A DNA stretch of 64,000 bases from Serratia proteamaculans (GCF_008830365.1 NZ_WBKI01000003.1:372001-436000); one strand, 5' to 3'; positions 1 through 8,452 are shown, numbered from the stretch's first letter. Numbers and translations: made by a program. Notes: a model not told the origin generated them from the letters alone.

Positions 1-24
1 CTCTGAAAAGTATAGTGTGTTGTG

Positions 25-465
25 TCAGGCCCGCGTCCAATGCAGCTTTTTACCGAAGCCGAGGGTATTGTCGGTCATCTTCACTTCTTGCAGACTCAGT
101 TGCCAAACCGGCGCTTTCATCACTTTGGCAATCGGGAAACGCTTGCAGTAGCGCGCACGTGCATGCTGTTCTTCATCACCGCTCAGCATCACCGCTTCGG
201 CGCGATACTGCACGCCACGGATCAACGCGATGGTCTTCGGCTTCGGCGCGATGGTGCCGACCACCCGGCTATTTAGCAGCATCAACTCGCCATGACGAGT
301 GTGGGTTTCGGTCATCAGCCACAGCGCCATGCACTCGGCATCAAACACGTAAAAACAGTTGGCGCACCACATGTCCAGGCCATTGCCAGCGCACAGCGTC
401 AGCACATGCTGTTTGCTGAGGAAATGTGCAATCTGTTGCTGCTCTTCAGTCGTGTTCAAGGTCAA
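25..465 (-). CDS. yhbP: YhbP family protein (UPF0306)
   Basis: A 146-residue protein that matches E. coli YhbP along its length, including the C-terminal DNTLGFGKK segment and the central KT(I/V)ALIRGVQ stretch. The fold is expected to be a small flavin-reductase-like split barrel (pyridoxamine-phosphate oxidase superfamily), but the substrate is unknown. The start is an ATG that gives the E. coli length (147). It lies at the window edge and is transcribed away from the speF operon. In E. coli yhbP is next to yhbQ; here speFL-speF-potE lie between them. Identification is firm, function is not. Confidence 0.9.
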   Translation of the reverse strand: MTLNTTEEQQQIAHFLSKQHVLTLCAGNGLDMWCANCFYVFDAECMALWLMTETHTRHGELMLLNSRVVGTIAPKPKTIALIRGVQYRAEAVMLSGDEEQHARARYCKRFPIAKVMKAPVWQLSLQEVKMTDNTLGFGKKLHWTRA

Positions 466-815
466 TTCTCCCTTCTTTATCTGGCTTTATCTTACCCTGT
501 GTTATTGAAGTCGGTCACAAATAACGACAATTACATCACCATGCGGAATGGAATGGATAAACACTTTCACTGCATTTATATTCAATACATGAATAAGTGT
601 CTTTATAACATATATAAAACATAGTAGACTTATCTGAGCATCAATAACCCGGTTTAAATACATTTTTTTTGTTCATTCCGCGGCGCGGTCAAAATTACCG
701 GTCCGGTTTCGTCACTTTTTATCAAAATATTTACATCTCAAAAAATGCCAAAAAACATTTTTTATTCAAACCACTGCATAACAAGTGAATAGTTATTTAT
801 CAAACAGCACATTTA
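466..815. other. AT-rich intergenic upstream region of the speF operon
   Basis: About 350 bases without a credible gene between the start of yhbP and the speFL promoter. The DNA is clearly more AT-rich than the flanking genes, with T-runs near 664 and A/T tracts from 720 to 810. This is typical of an H-NS-bound or curved upstream region, but I can point to no specific binding site. It must also hold the yhbP promoter, which I could not place. Confidence 0.5.
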
Positions 816-831
816 CGTGACGAACATCACA
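816..831 (+). promoter_or_regulatory. Candidate CRP site upstream of speFL
   Basis: The sequence CGTGA-cgaaca-TCACA has a 4/5 left half and a perfect right half of the TGTGA-N6-TCACA consensus. Its centre at 823.5 lies about 41.5 bases before the start point predicted from the -10 box at 852-857, the spacing of class II CRP-activated promoters. An FNR-like protein is a less good alternative. This is an inference from sequence only. Confidence 0.5.
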
Positions 832-851
832 TATTTTAGTCTGAAGCACGT

Positions 852-857
852 TAAAAT
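852..857 (+). promoter_or_regulatory. Candidate -10 box of the speFL-speF-potE promoter
   Basis: TAAAAT at 852-857 with no good -35 hexamer 17 bases upstream, which fits an activator-dependent promoter. Transcription would start near 864-865, giving a leader of about 30 bases before speFL. Confidence 0.4.
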
Positions 858-892
858 AGCGCCATCTTTTCACTCCATAAGGTGGATTAGAA

Positions 893-997
893 ATGGAAAA
901 CAATAACCGTAAAATGGCACACATCAGACGGACCACTCATATTATGATGATGGCCCATCGTAGCTGCTTTAGCTTCGCCTTCTTTAACTGCAGATAA
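893..997 (+). CDS. speFL: SpeFL ornithine-sensing arrest peptide
   Basis: A 34-codon ORF that begins MENNNRKMAHIRRTTHIM and ends SFAFFNCR. It has the same length as E. coli SpeFL, the HIRRTTHIM sensor segment is identical, and the C-terminal FxFxFFNxR pattern is kept. In E. coli and Salmonella, ornithine binds the nascent SpeFL peptide in the ribosome, stalls it at the stop codon, and so prevents Rho-dependent termination before speF. The AAGGTGGA Shine-Dalgarno lies at 879-886. A C-rich stretch, a plausible Rho loading site, follows the stop. Differences from E. coli sit at spacer positions, for example S24, C25, S27, A29 and C33. Confidence 0.95.
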   Translation: MENNNRKMAHIRRTTHIMMMAHRSCFSFAFFNCR

Positions 998-1273
998 CCC
1001 TCACCCCTCTCGTTGTTACTCTGAACAGCCTGTCACCATTACGCCTAAATTATTTATCCTGAAAACCAGGATCGGTATCAATTTAATTTATCTGGTAAAT
1101 AGTGTAGCTAAATGACTGTTTAGGGTACGCACGAAATAAAATCAAAAAAAGAATGAACTCAGGTTATGCCTTTAAGCATTACCTCATTCTCCTCATGCCT
1201 TTATTTAGTGAAGGTATTAACGACAAGATTATTAACTTGTCGATAGGATGCCTTTGCCTGAAGAATGATAAAA
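998..1273 (+). promoter_or_regulatory. speF leader: Rho-loading region and hairpins
   Basis: The 276-base stretch between speFL and speF is untranslated. A C-rich, G-poor segment (998-1020) directly follows the speFL stop and would suit Rho loading. Two hairpins can be drawn further down: 1151-1189 (AGGTTATGC pairing with GCATTACCT, flanked by GAATG/CATTC) and 1221-1242 (CGACAAG, 8-base loop, CTTGTCG). The second ends 17 bases before the speF Shine-Dalgarno. This agrees with the known speF attenuation architecture; the role of the individual hairpins is inferred. Confidence 0.6.
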
Positions 1274-3436
1274 ATGAATAAATTAAAAATTGCCGCTAAT
1301 ACCAAAACATTAAGCTGCTTTGAAACAGCACGCGAAGTTGTCGATGTACATCAGAGTGATTTTAACGATATTGCTGCCATTGTGCTGTCGGTGGAAGACG
1401 TCACCCAAGGCATGGTGGTACACCTCGAAGAAATTGGCTTGAATATTCCCCTGTTCGTCGCGGTGTGTTGTGAAGAAGAATTGGATAATGACATCCTGCC
1501 GGCACTGCATGGCGTATTTGAACTCTGTGGCAAGAACACCCAGTTCTACGGCAAGCAACTGGAGGCCGCAGCGGTAAAATATGAAAGTGAACTGCTGCCA
1601 CCTTTCTTTAATACGCTGACCCAGTACGTCGAAATGGGCAACGCCACCTTTGCTTGCCCTGGGCATCAGGGCGGTGAGTTCTTCCGTAAGCATCCGGCAG
1701 GACGTCAGTTCTTTGACTTCTTCGGCGAAACCCTTTTCCGTTCGGATATGTGTAACGCGGACGTCAAACTGGGTGATTTATTGATCCATGAAGGCGCGCC
1801 CTGCGCGGCACAGCAGCATGCCGCCAAAGTCTTTAACGCCGATAAAACCTATTTCGTTCTCAACGGCACCTCCGCCTCAAACAAGGTCGCGACCAACGCT
1901 CTGCTGACGCGCGGTGATTTGGTGCTGTTCGACCGCAATAACCATAAGTCCAATCACCATGGCGCGCTGATCCAGGCTGGGGCGACACCGGTGTATCTGG
2001 AGACCGCTCGCAACCCGTTTGGCTTTATCGGCGGCATTGACGCGCACTGCTTTGAAGAACGCTACTTACGCCAACAGATCCGTGAAGTAGCGCCGGAACG
2101 CGCCAATGAAGCCAGGCCTTTCCGTTTGGCTATCATTCAGTTAGGTACTTATGACGGTACCATTTATAACGCCCGTCAGGTGGTCGATAAAATTGGTCAT
2201 CTGTGCGATTACATTCTGTTCGACTCGGCCTGGGTGGGCTACGAACAGTTCATCCCAATGATGAAAGACTGCTCGCCTTTACTGCTCGAGCTCAACGAAA
2301 ACGACCCGGGGATCATCGTTACCCAGTCCGTGCACAAACAGCAGGCCGGGTTCTCACAAACCTCGCAAATTCACAAGAAAGACAAGCACATCAAGGGACA
2401 AGACCGTTATTGCAACCACAAACGTTTTAACAATGCCTTTATGTTGCATGCATCCACCAGCCCGTTCTACCCACTGTTTGCCGCACTGGACGTCAACGCC
2501 AAGATGCACGAGGGTAAAAGTGGCCGACGCCTGTGGAAAGAATGTGTTCGCGTAGGTATTGAAGCGCGCAAAATGCTGCTGGATACCTGCAGCTTAATCA
2601 AACCTTTTGTGCCGGACCAAATTGATGGCAAAGCCTGGCAGTCTTATGACACCGAGACAATGTCTAACGATTTGCGCTTCTTTAATTTCATTCCTGGTGA
2701 GAAATGGCACGCCTTTGAAGGCTATGAGGAATCGCAATATTTTGTCGACCCGTGCAAATTGCTGCTCACCACGCCGGGCATCGATACCGCGAGCGGTAAC
2801 TACAGCGATTTCGGTATTCCGGCGACCATTCTCGCCAACTATCTGCGCGAAAACGGCATAGTACCGGAGAAATGCGATCTCAACTCCATTCTTTTCCTGC
2901 TGACCCCGGCCGAAGACATCGCCAAAATGCAGCATCTGGTGGCGCTGATTGCCCGCTTTGAAAAACATGTCGATCAAGATTCGTTAATTAGCGAAGTTCT
3001 GCCTGCGGTTTATAAAAACAATCAGCAGCGCTATAAAGATTATACCCTGCGCCAGCTATGCCAGGAAATGCACGACCTCTACGTAAGTTACGACGTTAAA
3101 GAACTGCAGAAAGAAATGTTCAGGAAAAGCTATTTCCCACGAGTGGCGATGAACCCGCAAGATGCTAATACCGAATTCGTCCGCGGCAATGTTGAATTGG
3201 TCTCACTGGCCAAAGCCGAGGGCCGAATTGCCGCCGAAGGCGCTTTACCTTATCCCCCAGGTGTTTTATGTGTGGTCCCAGGTGAAGTTTGGGGCGGCGC
3301 CGCTCAACGTTATTTCCTGGCATTGGAAGAAGGTATCAATTTATTGCCAGGCTTCGCACCGGAATTACAGGGCGTGTATATCCAGCAGGATGAAGATGGC
3401 TGGAACCGCGCTTACGGCTACGTAATGAAAAATTAA
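1274..3436 (+). CDS. speF: Inducible ornithine decarboxylase SpeF
   Basis: A 720-residue PLP-dependent decarboxylase that converts ornithine to putrescine and CO2 in the cytoplasm, consuming a proton (acid resistance, polyamine supply). It has an N-terminal wing domain, the aminotransferase fold with conserved HQGGEFF and DRNNHKSNHHG motifs, and the PLP lysine in SVHKQQAGF at K355. The ATG at 1274 is preferred over the one at 1265: GAAGA at 1260-1264 is then 9 bases away and the protein begins MNKLKIA like E. coli SpeF. It is followed 63 bases later by potE, the antiporter for its substrate and product. Expression should depend on the speFL leader. Confidence 0.97.
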   Translation: MNKLKIAANTKTLSCFETAREVVDVHQSDFNDIAAIVLSVEDVTQGMVVHLEEIGLNIPLFVAVCCEEELDNDILPALHGVFELCGKNTQFYGKQLEAAAVKYESELLPPFFNTLTQYVEMGNATFACPGHQGGEFFRKHPAGRQFFDFFGETLFRSDMCNADVKLGDLLIHEGAPCAAQQHAAKVFNADKTYFVLNGTSASNKVATNALLTRGDLVLFDRNNHKSNHHGALIQAGATPVYLETARNPFGFIGGIDAHCFEERYLRQQIREVAPERANEARPFRLAIIQLGTYDGTIYNARQVVDKIGHLCDYILFDSAWVGYEQFIPMMKDCSPLLLELNENDPGIIVTQSVHKQQAGFSQTSQIHKKDKHIKGQDRYCNHKRFNNAFMLHASTSPFYPLFAALDVNAKMHEGKSGRRLWKECVRVGIEARKMLLDTCSLIKPFVPDQIDGKAWQSYDTETMSNDLRFFNFIPGEKWHAFEGYEESQYFVDPCKLLLTTPGIDTASGNYSDFGIPATILANYLRENGIVPEKCDLNSILFLLTPAEDIAKMQHLVALIARFEKHVDQDSLISEVLPAVYKNNQQRYKDYTLRQLCQEMHDLYVSYDVKELQKEMFRKSYFPRVAMNPQDANTEFVRGNVELVSLAKAEGRIAAEGALPYPPGVLCVVPGEVWGGAAQRYFLALEEGINLLPGFAPELQGVYIQQDEDGWNRAYGYVMKN

Positions 3437-3447
3437 TCACCTTACAA

Positions 3448-3470
3448 GGCGGTGAATTTTATTCACCGCC
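3448..3470 (+). repeat. Intercistronic hairpin between speF and potE
   Basis: A perfect 10-bp inverted repeat (GGCGGTGAAT / ATTCACCGCC) with a 3-base loop, 12 bases after the speF stop. There is no T-tract, so it is more likely an mRNA-stabilising or processing hairpin than a terminator. It could set different speF and potE mRNA levels. Confidence 0.7.
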
Positions 3471-3499
3471 CGGATCGTATTATAAAAGAGAGAATGATC

Positions 3500-4825
3500 A
3501 TGAGTAAGACCAATAATAAAATGGGGGTCGTGCAGCTAACGATCCTGACGGCGGTCAACATGATGGGCTCTGGCATAATTATGCTGCCCACCAAGCTGGC
3601 GGAAGTCGGCACTATTTCTATCGTTTCCTGGCTGGTCACCGCCGTGGGTTCAATGGCATTGGCCTACGCCTTCGCCAAATGCGGTATGTTCAGCCGCAAA
3701 TCCGGTGGTATGGGTGGATATGCCGAATACGCCTTCGGTAAATCCGGCAATTTCATGGCGAACTACACCTACGGTGTGTCGCTGCTGATCGCCAACATCG
3801 CCATCGCCATTTCCGCCGTCGGCTATGGCACCGAGCTGTTTGGCGCCAACCTGTCGCCGCTGGGGATTTGTATCGCCACCATCGGCGTGCTATGGCTGGC
3901 TACCGTCGCCAACTTCGGCGGGGCGCGCCTCACCGGGAAAATCAGCGGCGTCACCGTCTGGGGCGTGATTATCCCGGTCGTGGGGATCTCGATCGTCGGC
4001 TGGCACTGGTTTAGCGGTAGCGCTTATATTGCCGCGTGGAACCCGCACTCGGTACCAACTTTTGAAGCCGTTGGCGCCTCTATCTCCATGACGCTCTGGG
4101 CGTTCCTGGGGCTTGAGTCCGCTTGCGCCAACACCGACGTGGTGGAAAACCCGGAACGTAACGTGCCAATCGCCGTACTGGGCGGCACCCTCAGCGCCGC
4201 GGTCATTTATATCGTTTCGACCAACGTGATCGCCGGCATCGTGCCGAACATGGAGCTGGCCAATTCGACCGCGCCATTTGGTCTGGCGTTTTCCCATATG
4301 TTCAACCCAACGGTCGGCAAGATCATCATGGCCTTGATGATCATGTCCTGCGTCGGCTCACTGCTGGGTTGGCAGTTCACTATCGCCCAGGTGTTCAAAT
4401 CCTCTGCTGACAGCGGCTTCTTCCCGAAAATTTTCTCCAAACTCAGCAAGGCCGATGCACCGGTCAAAGGCATGCTGACCATAGTAGTGATCCAGAGCGT
4501 GCTGTCGCTGATGACCATCAGCCCGTCGCTGAATAAACAGTTCAACGTGCTGGTGAATCTGGCGGTGGTGACCAATATCATCCCTTATATTCTGTCGATG
4601 GCGGCGCTGATCATCATTCAGAAAGTGGCGAAAGTACCGGAGAAAAAAGCGCGAATTGCCAACATCATTGCCGGCATTGGGGCACTGTACAGTTTCTATG
4701 CCCTCTACAGTTCAGGTGAGGAAGCGATGATGTGGGGCGCTATCGCCACCTTCCTCGGTTGGACGCTGTACGGCATGGTTTCACCGCGTTTCGAAATGGT
4801 GGGGAAAAAAGGCTCACAGCAGTAA
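3500..4825 (+). CDS. potE: Putrescine-ornithine antiporter PotE
   Basis: A 441-residue inner-membrane transporter of the amino acid-polyamine-organocation (APC) superfamily with about 12 membrane segments. It exchanges cytoplasmic putrescine for external ornithine, coupled to SpeF decarboxylation. The N-terminal segment [18 protein letters not shown] and the central [19 protein letters not shown] stretch are nearly identical to E. coli PotE. An upstream in-frame start at 3452 lies inside the intercistronic hairpin; the ATG at 3500, with GAGAGA in front of it, gives [10 protein letters not shown], matching E. coli. Confidence 0.97.
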   Translation: MSKTNNKMGVVQLTILTAVNMMGSGIIMLPTKLAEVGTISIVSWLVTAVGSMALAYAFAKCGMFSRKSGGMGGYAEYAFGKSGNFMANYTYGVSLLIANIAIAISAVGYGTELFGANLSPLGICIATIGVLWLATVANFGGARLTGKISGVTVWGVIIPVVGISIVGWHWFSGSAYIAAWNPHSVPTFEAVGASISMTLWAFLGLESACANTDVVENPERNVPIAVLGGTLSAAVIYIVSTNVIAGIVPNMELANSTAPFGLAFSHMFNPTVGKIIMALMIMSCVGSLLGWQFTIAQVFKSSADSGFFPKIFSKLSKADAPVKGMLTIVVIQSVLSLMTISPSLNKQFNVLVNLAVVTNIIPYILSMAALIIIQKVAKVPEKKARIANIIAGIGALYSFYALYSSGEEAMMWGAIATFLGWTLYGMVSPRFEMVGKKGSQQ

Positions 4826-4907
4826 CACATTGACCGCCGGGGATGGGATTGCGCTGGAGAACATGCCATCATATTCCGTCCCTGGCTATCAAAGTTGCTG
4901 CATATTC

Positions 4908-5216
4908 ATGACCGAAATACTCCCAACCTGGCACCTCTATATGCTGCGCATGCCCAGCGGTATGCTGTACACCGGCATCACCACCGACGTGGCTCGGCGG
5001 CTGGCGCAACATCAGGCCGGTAAGGGTGCGAAGGCACTGCGAGGTAAAGGAGAGCTGGTGCTGGCGTTTCACTGCCAGGCAGGGGATCGTTCAAGGGCAC
5101 TGAGGCTGGAATATCGGGTCAAGCAACTGAGCAAAATGCAAAAAGAGAGGCTGGTGAGTCACCCGCCTCTTTCGTTGGATTATTTACTGCCGGACGTTGA
5201 GGTTAAAGCCGGTTAA
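4908..5216 (+). CDS. yhbQ: GIY-YIG nuclease superfamily protein YhbQ
   Basis: A 102-residue protein of the UPF0213 branch of GIY-YIG nucleases. The [17 protein letters not shown] segment and the [13 protein letters not shown] block match E. coli YhbQ; the second motif carries YTG instead of YIG, as usual for this branch. A role in DNA processing has been suggested for the family, but the substrate is not settled. The ATG at 4908 gives the usual length; an in-frame extension back to 4830 has no support. Its 3' end overlaps that of yhbS by 14 bases (convergent). Confidence 0.9.
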   Translation: MTEILPTWHLYMLRMPSGMLYTGITTDVARRLAQHQAGKGAKALRGKGELVLAFHCQAGDRSRALRLEYRVKQLSKMQKERLVSHPPLSLDYLLPDVEVKAG

Positions 5217-5706
5217 ACGGCTCGGAGTATTCCACCGCCCCGCTAACGTCAAGCAAGGCATCTTCCGCCAGGGGATAAACCTGGAACGCGGCCTCGGTGT
5301 CTGGCCAGCGGCATTGCAGCCCGTAGGTAGCAGCCGGCTTAAAGCCAAAGCGACCGTAGTAAGCCGGCTCGCCCAGCACCACCACCGCGGCATAGCTGAA
5401 CTCGTTCAGCGCATCCAGCCCTTCGTAAATCAGCTTTTCGCCCAGCCCCTGTCGACGCAGACTTTCGTCCACCGCCAGCGGTGCCAGACCGACCCATTGG
5501 CGATCCTCACCGGCTACGTCCACCGGGCTGAACGCGGCATAGCCCACCACGCCACCTTCGTCGTCGGTAGCAACGATGCCCAACGTCAGCAGGCCGTCTT
5601 CACGCAGTTGCTGCACCAGATCAGCTTCGTCATCTCGCCCAAAGGCGCGACGCAGCAGAGCATCGATACCCGCCGCATCTACCGGAATTTCTACGCGAAT
5701 TAACAT
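5203..5706 (-). CDS. yhbS: GNAT family N-acetyltransferase YhbS
   Basis: A 167-residue GCN5-related acetyltransferase. The acetyl-CoA-binding region is visible as [17 protein letters not shown] (about residues 77-93, R/Q-x-x-G-x-G/A type). The protein starts [11 protein letters not shown] and ends HFNR-like, as in E. coli YhbS. The substrate is unknown. It overlaps the end of ubiT by 7 bases, so the two genes are probably co-transcribed and translationally coupled. Confidence 0.92.
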   Translation of the reverse strand: MLIRVEIPVDAAGIDALLRRAFGRDDEADLVQQLREDGLLTLGIVATDDEGGVVGYAAFSPVDVAGEDRQWVGLAPLAVDESLRRQGLGEKLIYEGLDALNEFSYAAVVVLGEPAYYGRFGFKPAATYGLQCRWPDTEAAFQVYPLAEDALLDVSGAVEYSEPFNRL

Positions 5707-6221
5707 GTTACCGGTACACGGGAAGTTTTCACCGTGCCCTCCTGCAGCCCTGCTTCCACAAACTCGGCCAGTTGCAGCAGGCCAATGCGCAACGGCGCAG
5801 GCATGGCTTCCAGCTCGATGGCATCCATCAGATTTTTTACATACAGGCCCAATTCGGTATCCCCTTCAATCTGCAGCCGACGCTGAAAGAACAGCGTATC
5901 GGGATCTTGCTTACGCGCTGCGATCAGTATCAGATCGTTGGCGTCGCCGCTGAAGCTGACATCAGCTTCGGCGTGTTGGCTGACAACCAGTTTGTCGTTT
6001 TCTACCGTCATAAACCAGTGTAGCGCCAGATCGCGAACTTCGATCTTCAACCAGCGCGATTCGAGAAATTCCAGATCGCCATCTGCCAGCGCCTGACGGA
6101 ACTGCCAGCCCAACACCTGTTCCAGAAGCTGGCGCTGCAAAGCAAACGGCGTGAATTTTAGCGGTACGCGCAGCAGCGACGGCCCTTGGCGCACAATGCG
6201 CGCTCGTAATTGTTCCAACAC
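5700..6221 (-). CDS. ubiT: Ubiquinone anaerobic biosynthesis accessory factor UbiT
   Basis: A 173-residue SCP2 sterol-binding-domain protein, formerly YhbT. The conserved stretch ARKQDPDTLFFQRRL followed by IEGDTELGLYVKNLMDAIELE marks the family. In E. coli UbiT binds prenyl intermediates and works with UbiU-UbiV in the O2-independent ubiquinone pathway, paralleling aerobic UbiJ. It is divergent from ubiUV across a 255-base region, so the whole anaerobic module is clustered. It is the first gene of a ubiT-yhbS unit. Confidence 0.93.
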   Translation of the reverse strand: MLEQLRARIVRQGPSLLRVPLKFTPFALQRQLLEQVLGWQFRQALADGDLEFLESRWLKIEVRDLALHWFMTVENDKLVVSQHAEADVSFSGDANDLILIAARKQDPDTLFFQRRLQIEGDTELGLYVKNLMDAIELEAMPAPLRIGLLQLAEFVEAGLQEGTVKTSRVPVTC

Positions 6222-6395
6222 TGTCGTTCACTCCTTTCAACACAGATGCACTATTTTGCCACAGTGGCGCACGGCTGAAGCGCTCTATATCAACAAATAG
6301 TGCATTTCGCCGCCAGCTTTATCAATACGCCAGAAGCTGCCTCAAATCAAAACCTGTTCACCGCGCTTTCACTAAAATTGCCTCCCGATTAGCGT

Positions 6396-6422
6396 TTGCC
6401 GGTTGATGACCCTCACCGGCAA
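6396..6422 (+). promoter_or_regulatory. Inverted repeat with an FNR-like half-site before ubiU
   Basis: A perfect 8-bp inverted repeat (TTGCCGGT / ACCGGCAA) with an 11-base loop lies in the ubiT-ubiU divergent region, 55 bases before the ubiU start. TTGAT at 6403-6407 followed after 4 bases by CTCAC resembles a degraded FNR box (TTGAT-N4-ATCAA). The repeat is certain; its role as operator or leader hairpin is inferred. ubiUV of E. coli is reported to be needed anaerobically, which makes FNR control plausible. Confidence 0.35.
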
Positions 6423-6476
6423 CCATTGTGACAGTCTATGCCCGCCATGGGTGTAAGGCTGAGTCAGGATAAATCT

Positions 6477-7472
6477 ATGGAGCTGCTTTGTCCCGCCGGT
6501 AACCTACCGGCCCTGAAGGCTGCGGTGGATAACGGCGCCGATGCCGTGTATATCGGCCTGAAAGATGATACCAACGCCCGCCACTTTGCCGGCCTCAACT
6601 TTACCGAGAAAAAGCTGCAGGAAGCGGTCGAGTACGTGCATCGCCACAAGCGTAAACTGCACATCGCCATCAATACCTTCGCCCACCCGGACGGCTATGC
6701 CCGCTGGCAGCGCGCGGTGGATATGGCGGCGCAACTGGGTGCCGACGTGCTGATCCTGGCTGACCTGGCGATGCTGGAATACGCCGCCGAACGTTACCCG
6801 CAGTTGGAACGCCACGTGTCGGTGCAGGCTTCCGCCACCAACGAAGAGGCGATCCGCTTCTACCAGCGCCATTTTGATGTCAGCCGTGTGGTACTGCCGC
6901 GCGTGTTGTCGATGCATCAGGTCAAACAGCTGGCGCGTACCAGCCCGGTGCCGCTGGAAGTCTTCGCCTTCGGCAGCCTGTGCATCATGGCCGAAGGCCG
7001 TTGCTACCTCTCTTCTTACCTGACCGGCGAGTCTCCCAATACCGTCGGAGCCTGTTCTCCGGCACGCTACGTACGTTGGCAGCAAACGGCGCAGGGCATG
7101 GAGTCACGTCTGAATGGCGTGCTGATCGACCGTTACCGGGATGATGAAAATGCCGGTTATCCCACGCTGTGCAAGGGCCGCTATCTGGTGGATGACGTGC
7201 GCTATCACGCGCTGGAAGAGCCCACCAGCCTCAATACGCTGGAACTGTTGCCGGAGTTGCTGGCCGCCAATATCGCTTCGGTGAAAATCGAAGGCCGCCA
7301 ACGCAGCCCGGCCTACGTTAGCCAGGTGGCCCGCGTCTGGCGTCAGGCTATTGATCGCTGCCAGGCCGACCCCGCCGCTTATCAGGCCGACGCAGGCTGG
7401 ATGGAAGCCCTGGGTGCCGTGTCTGAAGGCACTCAAACCACGCTCGGTGCCTATCACCGTAAATGGCAGTAG
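6477..7472 (+). CDS. ubiU: Ubiquinone anaerobic hydroxylation protein UbiU
   Basis: A 331-residue member of the U32 peptidase-like family (formerly YhbU). The four cysteines that bind a [4Fe-4S] cluster in E. coli UbiU are present at C169, C176, C193 and C232. With UbiV it hydroxylates ubiquinone precursors without O2, taking oxygen from prephenate. The ATG at 6477 is preceded by CAGGA and gives MELLCPAGNLPALKAA, matching E. coli; a longer in-frame start at 6438 is not supported. ubiV begins 11 bases after its stop. Confidence 0.96.
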   Translation: MELLCPAGNLPALKAAVDNGADAVYIGLKDDTNARHFAGLNFTEKKLQEAVEYVHRHKRKLHIAINTFAHPDGYARWQRAVDMAAQLGADVLILADLAMLEYAAERYPQLERHVSVQASATNEEAIRFYQRHFDVSRVVLPRVLSMHQVKQLARTSPVPLEVFAFGSLCIMAEGRCYLSSYLTGESPNTVGACSPARYVRWQQTAQGMESRLNGVLIDRYRDDENAGYPTLCKGRYLVDDVRYHALEEPTSLNTLELLPELLAANIASVKIEGRQRSPAYVSQVARVWRQAIDRCQADPAAYQADAGWMEALGAVSEGTQTTLGAYHRKWQ

Positions 7473-7483
7473 CAGGAGGAAGC

Positions 7484-8362
7484 ATGAAATACGCATTAGG
7501 CCCGGTGCAGTATTACTGGCCGAAAACCGAGGTCGAAGATTTTTACCGGCAGGCGGTGAACAGCAGCGCAGAGATTATTTACCTCGGCGAGAGCGTCTGC
7601 ACCAAGCGACGCGAGATGAAGGTCGGCAACTGGCTGGCACTGGCGCAGGAGATTGCCCGCAGCGGTAAACAGGTGGTGATCTCCACCCTGGCCCTGCTGC
7701 AGGCACCGTCCGAACTGAACGAACTGAAGCGCTATGTGGAAAACGGGGAATTCCTGATTGAAGCCAACGATCTGGGTACCGTGAACATGGCGGCGGAACG
7801 CAGCCTGCCGTTTGTCGCCGGCCACGCGCTGAACTGCTACAACGCCTACACCCTACGCCTGTTGCACCGCCAGGGCATGACGCGTTGGTGTATGCCGGTC
7901 GAGCTGTCCCGCGACTGGCTGGTCAAGCTGCTGGAACAGTGCGATGAACTGGGTTTCCGCCAGCAGTTTGAGGTGGAAGTACTGAGCTACGGTCATCTGC
8001 CGCTGGCCTATTCGGCGCGCTGCTTTACCGCACGATCGGAAGACCGCGCCAAGGATGAATGCGAAACCTGCTGCATTAAGTATCCACAGGGGCGAGTGAT
8101 GCGTTCACAGGAACAACAGCAGGTGTTTGTGCTCAACGGCATTCAGACCATGAGTGGCTACTGCTACAACCTGGGCAACGAGTTAACCAGTATGCAGGGA
8201 CTGGTGGACATCGTGCGCCTGTCGCCGCAGGGGGCAGAGACGCTGGCGCTGGTTGAGCGCTTCCGCGCCAATGAGCAAGGCACACAGCCATTAACCCTCA
8301 CCGATCAGGCCGACTGCAACGGTTACTGGCGGCGGGTCGCCGGGCTGGAATTGGTGTCGTAA
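7484..8362 (+). CDS. ubiV: Ubiquinone anaerobic hydroxylation protein UbiV
   Basis: A 292-residue U32-family protein (formerly YhbV), partner of UbiU in a heterodimer that carries two [4Fe-4S] clusters. The cluster cysteines are seen at C39, C180, C193 and C197 (DECETCC motif). The start at 7484 has a strong AGGAGGA site and gives MKYALGPV; it is coupled to ubiU. Downstream lies a REP-like element rather than a clear intrinsic terminator. Confidence 0.96.
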   Translation: MKYALGPVQYYWPKTEVEDFYRQAVNSSAEIIYLGESVCTKRREMKVGNWLALAQEIARSGKQVVISTLALLQAPSELNELKRYVENGEFLIEANDLGTVNMAAERSLPFVAGHALNCYNAYTLRLLHRQGMTRWCMPVELSRDWLVKLLEQCDELGFRQQFEVEVLSYGHLPLAYSARCFTARSEDRAKDECETCCIKYPQGRVMRSQEQQQVFVLNGIQTMSGYCYNLGNELTSMQGLVDIVRLSPQGAETLALVERFRANEQGTQPLTLTDQADCNGYWRRVAGLELVS

Positions 8363-8381
8363 TCGCAGGCACGCCACAGAA

Positions 8382-8443
8382 TGCCGGGCCTACAGGATGG
8401 GAGTTTGGTTTTGTAGGCCGGGTAAGCATAGCGTCACCCGGCA
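8382..8443. repeat. REP/BIME-like palindromic repeat
   Basis: Between the convergent ubiV and roxA genes. The unit at 8412-8442 starts TGTAGGCCGGGTAAGC and ends TCACCCGGCA. This is the layout of enterobacterial REP sequences: two complementary GGCCGGGT/ACCCGGC arms around a variable loop. A second arm in inverse orientation, TGCCGGGCCTACA at 8382-8394, makes a BIME-like pair. Such elements bind gyrase/IHF, stabilise upstream mRNA ends or terminate with Rho. Confidence 0.75.
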
Positions 8444-8452
8444 CGGCGGCAA

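Noticed and set aside
292-624. Plus-strand 110-codon frame overlapping yhbP
   Set aside because: Antisense to yhbP for half its length and then in AT-rich intergenic DNA; no homology or Shine-Dalgarno.
4830-4907. N-terminal extension of yhbQ
   Set aside because: The extra 26 residues have no family counterpart and begin 4 bases after potE; the ATG at 4908 gives the usual length.
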